A program made the translations under genes and the position numbers. 64,000 bases of DNA from Theileria orientalis strain Shintoku (taxonomy: Eukaryota > Apicomplexa > Aconoidasida > Piroplasmida > Theileriidae), in contig NC_025263.1 in NCBI RefSeq assembly GCF_000740895.1, positions 1,054,001 through 1,118,000 of the forward strand, written 5' to 3'. The number at the start of each line of letters is the position of its first letter. The stretch's first letter is position 1. Below are positions 1-11,064 of this stretch, piece after piece. The notes beneath the pieces were generated by a model. The model did not search any database. It saw only the letters and a program-made list of their open reading frames with translations, and was not told the origin of the DNA.

Positions 1-312
1 GAATCGGTGGAGTAGGCGTACTGCTCCTCACCCTCACTGCAGTTGTAATCATCGTCCACTTCATCCTCCTCCCAGGTCGAATGACCCCAAAATTGCTGAT
101 CCTTTTCAAGTTCTTCGCCGACTAGCTGATTAAACCTACGATATTGAAAATATGGTTGACTCAACTAACTTTTTGCCTCGATTCTCCCTTTTGGGCAACT
201 CAAGCGCTATTCCTACCTTCGATTCATCAAATGATTCCTCATCAGACGAATCATATGAAGAAGATTCTTCAGCGCTATCCTCGTCACTGGTCGTATGATC
301 TGATGAACTCAT
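1..312 (-). CDS. YL1/SWC2-like SWR1-complex subunit (partial, 5' end only)
   Basis: N-terminal part of a gene on the minus strand that runs off the left edge. Exon 1 is 170-312 (ATG at 310-312, reverse). A 34-nt GT-AG intron (136-169) joins in phase to exon 2 (1-135). The product starts with a Ser/Asp/Glu-rich stretch, then a basic KRENRGKK patch, then FNQLVGEELEKDQQFW and a WEEDEVDDDY acidic tail. Basic patch, then L-E-E-E-x-D-x-x-F-W, then EEDxxDxxY is the layout of the YL1 (Vps72/SWC2) N-terminus, which binds H2A.Z-H2B in the SWR1 chromatin remodeller. Family assignment rests on about 45 residues. The C-terminal YL1 domain lies outside the window. Confidence 0.62.
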
Positions 313-651
313 TTTATGTGTATTGAGTTTATCATCATATGTTTATTAAGTTTATAAATTCTTAAGCTAGATCATTTTAATTTTATATTAGTTTATGAAT
401 GATATTAATACTGCCATAACATTAAAAGTTTGGTAAATGACACCACATGAGATTTGCCAATCTGGGATACGAATTTAAAAGTTTGGAAACAAATGTGTAA
501 AAAATAGGTGTAAAATAGTTTAAATGGTCGTATACTAAATTAATATATAAAATTCATTGCACTGTGTTAGGTTTTATGGTTGATTCTAACCCATGTATAG
601 TATGCAAATCGGAATAATAGACTCAGTTGTCCCAAGATGTAAGTATAGCTC
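313..651. other. Divergent intergenic region
   Basis: About 340 nt of AT-rich sequence between the divergent YL1-like gene and the helical-repeat gene. It should hold both promoters. I see no tRNA, hairpin or repeat in it. Confidence 0.6.
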
Positions 652-2100
652 ATGAAACCCGGGTTGATAAGAGGTTTTAGAAGCTATACAGCTCTCAATC
701 ACCCAAATTGTAGCAAAGAAACGCTAACACATAGTTATGTAAAGAATCATAACGAGTGGTTAACCCTGTTGAATTACCTCAAATACCTGGTTAAGCACCC
801 GAGAGAGTGTAAATTTGATAGATGTGTTAACATACTGATCAACATAGGCGATAGAATCCTGCAGTACAATAAAAGGTCAGATGCGTTAGTCGGTCAGACG
901 ACGAGATGGGAGTGGAACATGGGCCTGTTGAGACAAATCGATGAGAGGCAAGATTCACATCAAGTGACGGAAGACTTCGGGCCGTCCTCACTGCTGAATT
1001 TAATTAGAATACTCTCAGACCTGCGCCTGTACCATACAATAAACAGCTATAAGTTCAATGAAGATAGTAAACTTATCGATAAAATTAAGAATAATACTGC
1101 CCATAGTAACGCCACGGAGAGTAAACAAAAGTCGTATAGGTTTTTTAGTGACCTAGTGGAAGATGTGGACCCCAAGTCATTTAAGCTCAACGACTCAAAG
1201 TTTAAGGCTGGGAAGGTAGGACCACTCAGATACGACACGAATCAGCTGATGGTGTATCCGAAAATCTTAACGAGCCCACTGTGCTTTGAACTCACAGGAG
1301 TGAACCTGCTGGAGGAGCTGGAAAAAATGGATTCCGAGGAGCTGGGGGACGGCCCGGGCACAGCTAGGAGTAAATTCGCCTACTTCATCAACGCGGTAAC
1401 GACGCAGTTCCTGGACCAGCTGCTCATCCTGGTCTCAAACTCGAACTTCACGGAGTCTAAGCTGTGCATACTGTCAATGTATCTGTCGGTGATGATTTAC
1501 GGGCCTAAGCTGCGCAACGGCAGCGTGAGTAAAATAGACTACAGGGTTGAGCAGTCGCTGTACAGAATCCTCGACCACATCTGTAAGGCTGTGAGGATAA
1601 GCGGAAACGAACTCAGCTTCAGGTACGTTGGCGCCACGCTAACACTCTGTAGATCCCTGGCGTACTTGGCGAACTCGTGCAAGCACAGGGCAGGGCTGAT
1701 GAAGTTCGTGGCCGAGAAGCTGATCGGCCACAGCGGCCCAGTCGGGGAACACTATCTGGAGAACTTCTGCTTCTCCTTCAGCAGGAGCTACTACGAGGAC
1801 GACGAGCTCTACCGCAAGCTGGCCTCGATGGTCAACGAGCAGGCCGACTGTCTGAGCCCGGTGGTGACCTCGAACCTGATCTTCAGCTTCCTGAGGGTGG
1901 GCAAGCTCGAGTTGGTTAAGGAGCGCCTGTTCGAAAAGCTGCTGTCGTTTAACGGTTTGTTTACGCCCAGACATAGATGTTCAGACAAGGAGCTCAGCAG
2001 GTGCGGCGTGGGCCTGCTGGAGACCATGCGAAGGCTCCTTCAGGGGCACCGGGAACTGGAGGGCCTGCTGGGCCGCATAAATAATTTAGCTGTGAAATAA
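652..2100 (+). CDS. Helical-repeat protein, possible organellar RNA-binding (HPR/FASTK-like)
   Basis: Intronless 482-aa ORF. I do not recognise a named orthologue. Residues ~320-460 contain successive helical pairs with the flavour of heptatricopeptide/FASTK-like repeats of apicomplexan mitochondrial RNA-binding proteins (ALTLCRSLAYL, ENFCFSFSRSYYEDDELYRK, TSNLIFSFLRVGK). There is no transmembrane segment. The first residues (MKPGLIRGFRSY) are basic and could be a weak mitochondrial presequence. The first 600 nt are AT-rich and the last 800 nt are clearly GC-rich while the reading frame is continuous. The start is the first in-frame ATG after stops. The functional class is inferred from repeat texture only. 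Confidence 0.55.
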   Translation: MKPGLIRGFRSYTALNHPNCSKETLTHSYVKNHNEWLTLLNYLKYLVKHPRECKFDRCVNILINIGDRILQYNKRSDALVGQTTRWEWNMGLLRQIDERQDSHQVTEDFGPSSLLNLIRILSDLRLYHTINSYKFNEDSKLIDKIKNNTAHSNATESKQKSYRFFSDLVEDVDPKSFKLNDSKFKAGKVGPLRYDTNQLMVYPKILTSPLCFELTGVNLLEELEKMDSEELGDGPGTARSKFAYFINAVTTQFLDQLLILVSNSNFTESKLCILSMYLSVMIYGPKLRNGSVSKIDYRVEQSLYRILDHICKAVRISGNELSFRYVGATLTLCRSLAYLANSCKHRAGLMKFVAEKLIGHSGPVGEHYLENFCFSFSRSYYEDDELYRKLASMVNEQADCLSPVVTSNLIFSFLRVGKLELVKERLFEKLLSFNGLFTPRHRCSDKELSRCGVGLLETMRRLLQGHRELEGLLGRINNLAVK

Positions 2101-2136
2101 GTTGCTACATAAATGACTACATTACGGGGGTTTCCG

Positions 2137-4356
2137 CTACTGAAACATTTCGTCGTCGAAGTCCACGTCGTCCCAGCCCTTTTTGCTCTTCACGCTCCCG
2201 GGCTGCGGCTGTTGCTCCTGCGGCGCCTCGGGCGCCAGTTCCTCTTGTGTGGCACCAACTGCACGTTCCGACTCCTGCTCCTTTATGATCGCATCGAAGG
2301 GGTCATCGGAGAGCGATTCACTGTAGTTTGCCCTGCTGATGCCCACGTCTTTTGCTCCTCCATCTAACATGCGCTCACTTCGCAGAGTGTCGTCAGGTGT
2401 AAATGACTTGCCAGGGTCTGCTGTTCCATCATTTTCAACTGATGCTGAGTCACCTTTTGTTCCAGATAGGTTACCAGGTACAGAATCACTGTTATCCTCC
2501 TCAAAGAAGTCCCAGTCTGAGTTCCAGCTCTTCAAGTTGTCTGAATGAGCCGATGTCTTGGCCTGCTGCTCGTGCACATCGAAGCTGCCCTGATCCAACG
2601 TCTGGTCGTGGTGCCTGGTTGGCTTAGTTACCTCTGGCGAGTCCAGGTTAAGCAGATTAGCCTCTTCATGCTTTTGAAGCTGGCGCCGAGAGGCGTCCAA
2701 GTTCGTCACGTAGTTGATCACCTTGGATCTGAGGTTCATCTTTGAGGAAACCTTTTTAACTGGCTCTGCCTCCGAGTGGTCCTGGGACTGGTCGTGTCCT
2801 GGTTGCGAGGCTTCCCTGAGGCTCTTTTTGGTGATGCCAGGGTCTGAGCCCAGTCGAGTTGCTCCGCCTAGTCCAGATACGCCTGAGCCTGACGCCTGAG
2901 TCAGTGAGCTTTTAAAGGACTCTGAACTGCTCTGCAAGGGCTGTCGCGTTTGCTGGTACGATGATGCTGACGACTGTGAGCCTGAGCGCAGAGCGTGCGT
3001 CGCCTCCAAATACGACGGCAACGACTCCGGGTTGAACTCCAAGTCCAGCACTCCTGTCGGCTGTACGAACACCAGCTGTATCGGCTTCAACTTTGGCGGG
3101 AAGTACGACGTGAACGACTCTATTGACTCCTTCAGGTACGCGTTCTTCACCTCGCTCATATTTTTACTGAGGTCTGCGTACATCGTGTGTAGACTCTCGT
3201 TGATTTCCTTCAGGTGTGTGTTTTCGTACTCCAGCTTGTCAACTCTAACTTGCAACTCACTCACCATGTGTTCGTCGACCTCGTTGGTCTAAACAAAGTG
3301 TCACGAATATTTATTTGTGTGCGTGTAATATACTCGTACACATATGTACACGCTGCTGTCTGTTATTCCACTCACCTTTAAATCAACTACCTTCACCTTT
3401 GGTGTCCTAGAAATTTTTATCGGTTTTGAAAGCGGCAGTTACATATACAAGAAATTATGGATACCTATGTTTGCCTTATTCACTTAACCTACATTGTTAA
3501 ATTCGTCGCTTGGGACGCCATTATCTTTGCAACTGCTACTGCTCTGTCCTCTCTGTCTAGCGCCTGCAGTATCCTCTTCTTGTACTCCTGAAATGTGTGA
3601 ATTCTGACTAACTCACTTCGTCTTTCGGTGCTCGACTCGGGTCTGCCCAGTACTCGTCCCGCTCCTTCCTTAGCATCGCCACGTGGCTTTCTGAGAGCGA
3701 CAGCTTCTTCTTCAGCTCCTCGATCTCGCACTTGAGCCTGTAGAACTCCCCGCACCTGTCCTTCATGTTTTCGAAGGTGTTCTTGTTGTCCTTGAGCAGC
3801 TCTAAAAACGCTTATTCTCCCAACACGTACCGTTCAGACTCGCTATCCGACTCTCGTTTGACTTGATTGCTATATCCGCCTGCGTCAGCTGTGACTTTAG
3901 GCCCACGTTCTCCGACGATAACTGCTGTAGCCGTTGGGTCAGGTTGTTATTCTCGTTCTTCAGCTTAATGTGCTCAATCGCTGCGGATTCCACCTTGTCG
4001 TTCACTTCCTTCAGCGACGAAAGGTTGTTTTGTAGCTGTTGTGACAGTGCTACTATTGTTTCGTGGTTCGATTTGAGCAATTCTGAAAGCTGTTGCACGC
4101 AGCCTTCTCCGTAGCGTATTATCAGTGAGTTCAGGCAGTGGTCTCTTTCCGACTTGTACAACTCACTCAGGTGTGAAATTGAGCTCGTGATGTGTATGTT
4201 TTCGTTTGAATGGATGCGATATTTTGAACCATCAGTCCGTTCGTAGCACTCGGATTCATATTCGGGTTCGTCAGGATCATATTGGTGTTTCGACTTATGC
4301 GTAGCATCTGAATCTGTAGCCAAAATCCCGTCTACGATCCCCTTTATGAAATGCAT
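2137..4356 (-). CDS. Coiled-coil protein with acidic C-terminus, five exons
   Basis: Five exons joined by phase: 3831-4356, 3617-3801, 3493-3587, 3376-3406 and 2137-3288, with introns as short as 29 nt (3802-3830, 3588-3616). Predicted 662 aa. It opens with a short amphipathic segment (MHFIKGIVDGIL). Residues ~75-330 are heptad-rich coiled coil, followed by a conserved-looking block (YFPPKLKPIQLVFVQPTG). The Ser/Gln/Asp-rich disordered tail ends in GWDDVDFDDEMFQ, a terminal WDD/acidic motif like adaptor-binding tails of trafficking proteins. The ATG at 4356 is the first in-frame Met after the stop at 4441-4443. Orthology is not recognised; a Golgi or trafficking role is only a guess. It starts 104 nt after the NOC3 stop on the same strand. 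Confidence 0.68.
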
Positions 4357-4460
4357 ATTGAAGTGAAACTGTTTGTGAAAAAGGCTCCCAGGTCTGTCCG
4401 AAGGATAAGCCACACATTTATCTAATATATACCGTGTACGTCATCGATATTTTACACATT

Positions 4461-6657
4461 TTAGCGAATATTCTTTACATATTCTGTGAAGTTTTGTGGA
4501 AATAGTATTTGATACATATCCAGGCCTGCGCAGTTGAAATACTTGCCGGTTTCAACCTCCTTTGGATCCTACATGAGATTTATAGTTTTCCACTTTTCTT
4601 CATATTACCGTTTGTTTTACGTAAAATAATCCAAATTCTTACCATGTGTGTTGAAGGTGGCTTGTTTTTCAGGCTTATTGTGTTGGAATCCTTGGAAGCA
4701 CTGAACATGGACTTCAAATGCGGTAGGTAGTGCGATTTCATCATGCTCAGCTCCCAGTACGACGTCTTCCCCTTCGTTAAAATTGAGAAAACGATGCCTT
4801 CCTTCGATATTAGTGGCCGTAACTTGGGGACCTTGTTGATGATTTCGTTAACCTATTTCATATTCATTATTTGCCTGTTAACTAACAATCTATAGAATCT
4901 TATCTAGCTGGTCAAGGTTCTACTGCTCTTACATAGCACATGAGCGACAGTGCCACATTTGAGTCCACTTGCAGGCACAGTGAAATTAGCACTTGCACTA
5001 GATCCGTCAACACTTGAAAGTCAGCTATGATTGTGGATTTAACCAATAAATTAGACAGATTGTCCAACGACTTCAGGAATGTTTGCGTGTAACACGGGTG
5101 TGTGAAAAACACTGATCTGTTTTCCTCGTTCTTGGTCACTATTTCCTCCAGATTCAGCTTTGAGCCATCGTTTAGCGTTAGCTCTCCTTGAATCAAGACT
5201 GGGGCTATGTTCCTACATAGGCTGGTGAATATTTCATACATCCAGTTATACTCGAAGTTTTTAACCACTTTCACCAGCTTTATAACTGTGTTCACTCCTG
5301 ATATCACCAGTCTATGATTCCTCGAGTCCCTTTCAATGTACGTGTTAAGTGCTTTTCTCAATTCCGCCAACAACTCCAGTTGTATACTCTCCTCCAATAT
5401 TAACCCGTATTTGCCGAGTCCTTCAATACATGACTCTACCATGTTAAAATCCTTCCCTTCTCTCAGTGTTCTGAACTCAGAATATATGTGTACATAAGTA
5501 CTTATGTATAGGTTCAAATGTATGAATAAATGCATATATACGTATGTATACTAATAAGTCTGTATACACACATACATGTGTGTGTTATAATATGCCTGTC
5601 TGTGTATATATATATATATATCTTTGTTTATTTATGCACGTGTGGTTACAAACTTACTTTGTGTAAAACGTTATTATCCAAATCAGTATTTCGTTCTTGT
5701 ATTTGTCGTGCCTATATCATTTGTGTAAGTTTGATTTTTAAACTTACTTCTTTTTAGACTTTTGTTTATTCTCCTCAGGTTTACTCGTTTCCTCCGAGAT
5801 CACGTATTCGTGCTACACATCAGTTGTGTTCAGTGATTACTTACTTGTTTCTTATTTATTTGAATATCGTTGATTATTCTAATCACTTTGTGGTTAATGT
5901 GTTGTGATTTGAATATAAATTTCAGGTATCTGTGTATATCAAGCATTGATCCGTACTGAAATAGTTCACTTATTGCTTTTAGGCACGATTCCGACACTTT
6001 TGAGTACTTTAAACACAGTGTGAGCAGATCGTCCGACACTCTGTTGTCTGCTTTCACCAGCCTTGATATCAGCGGCACAAAGAGATCTGGGTTTTCAGAC
6101 AGGTTCGCCTTTATGTACTTCGTCAGCCTGTCTCTTGTTTCAATCGTTCTCGTTGTTATTTGTCTCTCCTGGTCTATTATGTTTGCGCTGTGTGCCGTTT
6201 CCGTCCTCCTCACCACCTCCTGGTCCACTTGGTTTAACTCATGGCTTACTCTTGGCAGCAAATGGCTAACTACTGAGACTAGCGATAGTATTGCTAACTT
6301 TTTTACGTGATTCAATAAGCTTTCCGTGCCTGTTCCCTTCTTCTCTATGACATTATATAATAAATTTACTTGTTTTAGGTGTGTTTCTGGGTACGTTATC
6401 GCCTGCGTGCATATTTGCGATATGTATTGTTTATATTGCTCCAGAGTTGTGAATTTTTTAATATCATTTTCACTGATATCTTTTATACTCTTGTTCTCTG
6501 TTTTAATTATTTTTTTAGATGGCTGATTCTTTCTGGTTTGTTTTCCAGGTTTATCATCTTTAGGATTCCTTTTTAAATTAGCATCAGAGCCATTAATTCG
6601 CTTCTTTTTTACATTCTTTGATTTAACATTTTTTTTATTTGGCCTTTTTTTGGCCAT
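4461..6657 (-). CDS. NOC3: NOC3-like nucleolar complex protein (60S assembly)
   Basis: Six exons: 5845-6657, 5748-5812, 5658-5711, 4933-5470, 4643-4852 and 4461-4568, all GT-AG and in phase, giving 595 aa. The first 60 residues are a Lys-rich nucleolar targeting tail. Residues ~75-230 match the NOC3 N-terminal helical domain (LEQYKQYISQICTQAI, then KLAILSLVSVVSHLLPR). Exons 3-4 give EILIWIITFYTKTLREGK and ESCIEGLGKYGLILEESIQ, the core CBF/NOC3 pattern. The end, in NCAGLDMYQILFP, resembles the family C-terminus. NOC3 with NOC2 accompanies pre-60S particles from nucleolus to nucleoplasm. It is 142 nt downstream of NIP7 on the same strand. A (TA)8 tract lies in intron 3. Confidence 0.82.
5605..5621. 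repeat. (TA)8 microsatellite in NOC3 intron
   Basis: Uninterrupted TA dinucleotides inside the long third intron (5471-5657), which is also rich in TGTGTA and ATACAT words. Confidence 0.9.
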
Positions 6658-6799
6658 TTTACAGAATCTAACTAACTATTCAATAAATTAAGTGATGCAG
6701 AATATCTAGCACACAATAAATTATTTATCACATTAAGAATGTTAAATTATTTCAGCTTCGTACCTCAAATAATGGCCAATGTCCGCCTAATTATTTTAT

Positions 6800-7644
6800 T
6801 TATTTATTTTTCACAAATACTTGGTTGATCACTGCGATATCATCTGGAAGTGAGTTCCTCAGGTTTTCTGTAGACTTCGACGTTATTCCGAAGCCCAGTG
6901 GTATATTTTTTGACATTACTACTACTCCTGCGTTCTGATCTATTCCTTCGCTCATTTGTCCGACGTGTTTCTGAACGTTTTGTCATACAGGTTATCGGAT
7001 TTTAGTGCGTAAATGTTTACAAACCTTCAACACGTTTCCTCCGTATAAAAACGGCTGGTCCATTTTTAACCATACTTTATTTTTAGAATAAAATGACAGG
7101 TATTCTAGAGCTGTTATATGAAGTCTGAACTTCTTCGACTTAGTGAACTTCCCCAAACATACTCCAGCAGATATCTGGTAAAGTGTGTGTATTACGACTT
7201 AAATTATGTTCATTTATATTTATTTACAGCCAATAATTATTCCACTTACCAGTTTTTTATTGCTTATTGAACCAACATATTTCAATAAATTTTCACTAAA
7301 TCATTTTTATTTAATTGTATCTCAATTAAGTGTACTATAACGTGGAAATACGTAAATAATATTCATTGTATACGAACATACATGATTTAAAAAGACTAAT
7401 TTTTGGCACTTACCTTAAAAAATAGACCCTTTCATTGTGTAAACGGAAGTAGTGTTGACCGAATTGGTTATTTTCAACCATTTGAACTACCTTATCACCA
7501 ATACTAAATACACTGGTTAGATAATTAATATCAATATGTAATATTATGAGCAGCAATATATATTATTATGATTTTATATTAAACTAACTATGAAGCCAGT
7601 TTCTTTAAGACCATTTGAACTTCATCTTCGCTTAACGGCCTCAT
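6800..7644 (-). CDS. NIP7: 60S ribosome biogenesis protein NIP7, five exons
   Basis: Assembled by hand from exons 7589-7644, 7414-7503, 7250-7295, 7025-7174 and 6800-6970. All introns are GT-AG and all phases agree, giving 170 aa against about 180 in other eukaryotes. The N-terminus [21 protein letters not shown] matches NIP7 MRPLTEEE. The pre-PUA domain has [11 protein letters not shown] and [19 protein letters not shown]. The C-terminal PUA domain has [10 protein letters not shown] and [22 protein letters not shown]7 binds pre-rRNA through its PUA domain in 60S (and 18S) maturation. No single exon exceeds 57 codons. It sits directly upstream of NOC3, another pre-60S factor. Confidence 0.9.
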
Positions 7645-8036
7645 ACTTAATAATAGGAAAATTTAAATATATTCCAATAATCTACTAGGATTCTAATTGA
7701 TTGATAACTTAGTGTTATAAATCGGCAAATATATTTACACTAATTAACATTTAAAGAAAAATATAAAGTGAAATTAGGGAACGATTAAATAGGGGTTAAA
7801 AACCCAAAATACAGTAAAACATTGTTATTAAAGCCGTGAATTAAATCCAAAATTGTGTGTTAAGATGTGTATCGTGTGATTCTTTGCGATTTAAAAATAT
7901 GTTACACGTTATTTAGTTAATGGCAGGAACAAGAATAAAACTAGGTTGACCTGGCAGCAACCTTTTTCCTAGAGTCTAAAATTGATTTATATTATTTGTG
8001 AGTGGATTTTGCTAAATAATATGTATTGTGTGTTCA
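7645..8036. other. Intergenic, AT-rich
   Basis: About 390 nt between NIP7 and the small membrane protein. No open frame, repeat or hairpin stands out. Confidence 0.6.
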
Positions 8037-8598
8037 CTAACTGGGAACTAGTTTCATAAACGAGTTTTTCATATAATGAAAGTTAGAATCCTCCTTATCA
8101 ATCAGACGTTTCTTCTCCTTTTCAATTTCTAATATAATTAATAAGGTGTTGTGAATGAATATGTATAAATTTTAAAGTGTGTAGCTATAAATAGAAGGAA
8201 TGAAAATGGTGTAAAAAGAGAACCTTGATCTATGAAATAGGACAGCTCCTTTTGTAAATTTTGAAATTCACGTTTTGATACTAGCCATCTATGAATAAAA
8301 TTAATAAAATTATAAAAGAAAAAGGAATATGGGAAGAATGAAAAAAGTGGGTAGGAGGAATTGACACGTGTTTAAAAAACAAAATATTCAAACAATTTTA
8401 TGGTAATTAACTAATTATATACCTCTTCTGAGCCACCATTTGTACATCAAGAGTCGGGATGTTGCCATCAGGCGTAGAATCTAGTGATTGAAAAGAATGA
8501 GCAAAAAACATGTGTTCGCAAAAGGAACAAAGAATAATTAAAAGAATAAACAACGGTCTTTTAATTGTTCTAAGCATGTGTAATGATGTGATGCTCAT
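8037..8598 (-). CDS. Small single-pass membrane protein, unknown function
   Basis: Three exons (8423-8598, 8224-8288, 8037-8128) join in phase to a 110-aa protein. Residues ~14-33 form one hydrophobic segment (PLFILLIILCSFCEHMFFA), read as a signal anchor or signal peptide. After it come ~75 mostly helical, charged residues (RWLVSKREFQNLQKELSYF, then EIEKEKKRLIDKED). The donor of intron 2 (GTTCTC) is weak, so the middle junction is the least certain part. Nothing in it identifies a family; an organellar targeting signal is possible. Confidence is for a real gene, not for a role. Confidence 0.5.
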
Positions 8599-9248
8599 TA
8601 GTGTATGGCTAGGCAGTGAAGTTCATGTGTGAGTAAAAACAACATACGTGAACCTGAATAATGCGTGAGGGTGCATCAATGTATAAGGTTAAAAATAAAT
8701 ATAGGAAATATATAATTAATTAATATTCATTTTTTACACACTTATCTGTTAATATTCAAAGTAAAAATATAAAAAATCACGTGTAAGGTAAAACACAATT
8801 AATTCAAACCTTGTTTGAAATCTAGAAGATTCTAAATATACTGATAAGTATATTAATAATCAGAAAATAATATAACAAAGAATAGGCTGTGCTTATTTTT
8901 ACATACCTCAGATATCGATATTAGTAGGATTGTATCCGAAGTTGACTTTAAATATCAGTGATATTAAAGTAGGCTAACTGTTGAAAGTAATTGATATACA
9001 AGACGCTGTTGTTTTTATGTCAGGTGTGTATCTAAAAATTCAGGCTATTGTAATGTCGGGAGTATTTTATTAATTATAAAATTGCGAATAACTACATTGG
9101 TTTTTATGTACAATATAAACAACGGCCCCTTTATCGTTCTTCGTTGCCTTTAGAGGGGATTACACACGTTTTTCAACTATGTTCCATTTATAAAATTTTA
9201 ATTTGTCATTTTGCTATTGTATTATAATTTCAATCTTATACAACATCG
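8599..9248. other. Divergent intergenic region upstream of the ApiAP2 gene
   Basis: 650 nt of AT-rich sequence with no supported gene. It should contain the promoters of the small membrane protein (-) and the ApiAP2 factor (+). Confidence 0.6.
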
Positions 9249-10623
9249 ATGGAAGAATCAAACGAAGTAGTTGAAGTCCCAAACACCGTAGAAACCGGTG
9301 AGGCAGTATCTGAAAGCGCCGAAGTCAAGCCCGAACCACCAAAGAGCCCAGGAAGAAAGTCAGTGTCATTCAAGAACGGAAAGAAATACGCAAACAAGAA
9401 GTTCATCCTGCCGCCGCCTCCCAGAGCCTCCCCGACCTCCAGCTCGGGTTTCCCGGGTGTTAGCTGGAACAAACGCATGGGAGCGTGGTTGGCGTTCTAC
9501 TACGACCAGGGTACCAGGAGAAGCAGAACTTTCCACCCGAAGTATTTTGAAATGAACGTTGAGGTTAGTCTTCGCATAAGTCACATAGATAAGTAAGAGC
9601 CTTGTGTGTGGGTTTCACAAGGCCCCTATCCGAATATTTAGATATAAGTATCAAATAGACACCCCGGGGATCCCAGTGTGTCTAGCGTTATTTAGATATA
9701 GGACCGGAACGGATACCAGTCCGCACGGCACACGCATATATAGATAACTAAATAGTATATGTGTGAATGTGTAATACCGAATGTCACTAATGGTTCCTGT
9801 TTAGAAAGCGAAACTCGCCGCCATTGATTTCATGAAGAGCATCGAAAGGCATCCCAAGTGCAGCCTGAGAAAAAATAGGCGAGAACGACACGATTGGAGC
9901 AACTCACACTATATCAGAACATCGCCAGAATTCGACGACGAAACAGAACCGACGACACGCAGAAGAAGGAAACCGATCAACAAGGAATACAACCCAGACG
10001 GAGTTAAAAGGTCGCCCCTGAGCTGCTCAACACAGGCAAGCATCGGTGAATTGTACTTTGACGCCCTTAGACCAAAGTTCCTGAACGGCGTCAAGCGCGA
10101 CAAGCAGATCGAACCGAACCAAGTGAGAGTACAGAGAGTGAAGAGGGACAACGAAATGATGGACATGACCCCGAACATGTTCAACCACGGCCTCATGTGG
10201 GGAAACTGCAACATGTTCGTCAACTCCCAGGAGTACTGCCCGTCGCAAGAGTACTACCCCTCGTCACAGGAGTCGTCGAGCTTCAGCATGCCCTCGTTCA
10301 ACGGGTTCACGAGGAACTACGTAGACGACCAGATGTACATGGGCGCAGTGGAGCAGGACCACGAGCTGACGAAGCTGATGCACTCGATCCATAACGTGGA
10401 CCCACTCGATAACAGCATGAACTTCATCTCAGGGTACACATGCTCACCGACCTCAATGAGCAGCCCGTACCTCTCGCCCTACACGCACTTCCGCACCAAG
10501 GAGGAGGCGGCCATGTCGCCGAACGCAGGGTTCCAGAACATGATGATGCAGCCAGACGGACAGCAAAACAACATGATGTACTCGCCAGGCTCATCATACA
10601 TTCTACCAATTGATTCAAACTGA
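9249..10623 (+). CDS. ApiAP2 DNA-binding transcription factor
   Basis: Two exons, 9249-9563 and 9805-10623, joined in phase 0 across a 241-nt intron; 377 aa. One AP2 domain spans residues ~72-122 and is split by the intron: [19 protein letters not shown] and [12 protein letters not shown], then [17 protein letters not shown]. This is the three-strand plus helix core of apicomplexan AP2 domains. Before it is an acidic region and a Lys/Pro-rich stretch; after it a basic RRRRK segment and a long Met/Asn/Ser/Tyr-rich tail typical of activation or disordered regions. ApiAP2 proteins are the main sequence-specific regulators of Apicomplexa. It lies 441 nt upstream of the FAINT gene cluster on the same strand. 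Confidence 0.88.
9564..9804 (+). other. Structured intron inside the AP2 domain
   Basis: This intron is longer than most mapped here and carries a perfect 8-bp hairpin GCCTTGTG/CACAAGGC (9599-9606 with 9616-9623). A second stem is AGACAC/GTGTCT (9657-9662 with 9678-9683), whose loop side holds the palindrome CCCCGGGG (9662-9669). A 12-nt direct repeat TATTTAGATATA occurs at 9635-9646 and 9689-9700. It is more GC-rich than the other introns mapped here. Confidence 0.75.
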
Positions 10624-11064
10624 TGTTGTCTATTGACATCGTAAACGGGTTGAAACTTAAAATTATTATTTAGTACGTTCTCTTAATTTTATTGACACGC
10701 AAATACACAGTTACACTATTACACACATATATAGTTTGACTAGAAGACGGGGGAAAGAGTAAGAGTTAAATATTAGTTAACTAGGTGAAATTTAGAAAAG
10801 AGGTAAGCAATTAGTGTGGAAAATATGAGACTTTGGAGGAGAGAATTGACATCTCTGGGGAGAATGTGTTAACACACGTTGGGAGGTAAGAAATAAATAT
10901 TTTTAGAAATAAAAAGCTAGATGCGAGATAAGAGGAAGACTGGGTGACTGGGAGGATTGGGAAACGTGGAAACAGGAAAAGACGAACCATAATAGTCCGA
11001 ATCCCATCCCCCATAGAGAATCAGTCAAATGAATATGAGAAGCCAGTAAGGCACATATACGACT
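10624..11064. other. Intergenic / upstream region of the first FAINT gene
   Basis: 441 nt between the ApiAP2 stop and the FAINT start. It contains a perfect 12-bp palindrome TGTGTTAACACA at 10865-10876, about 190 nt before the ATG, and purine-rich stretches. No coding exon is supported. Confidence 0.6.

Noticed and set aside
144..326. 60-codon plus-strand reading frame at the left edge
   Set aside because: Antisense to exon 1 and intron of the YL1-like gene, with no coding character.
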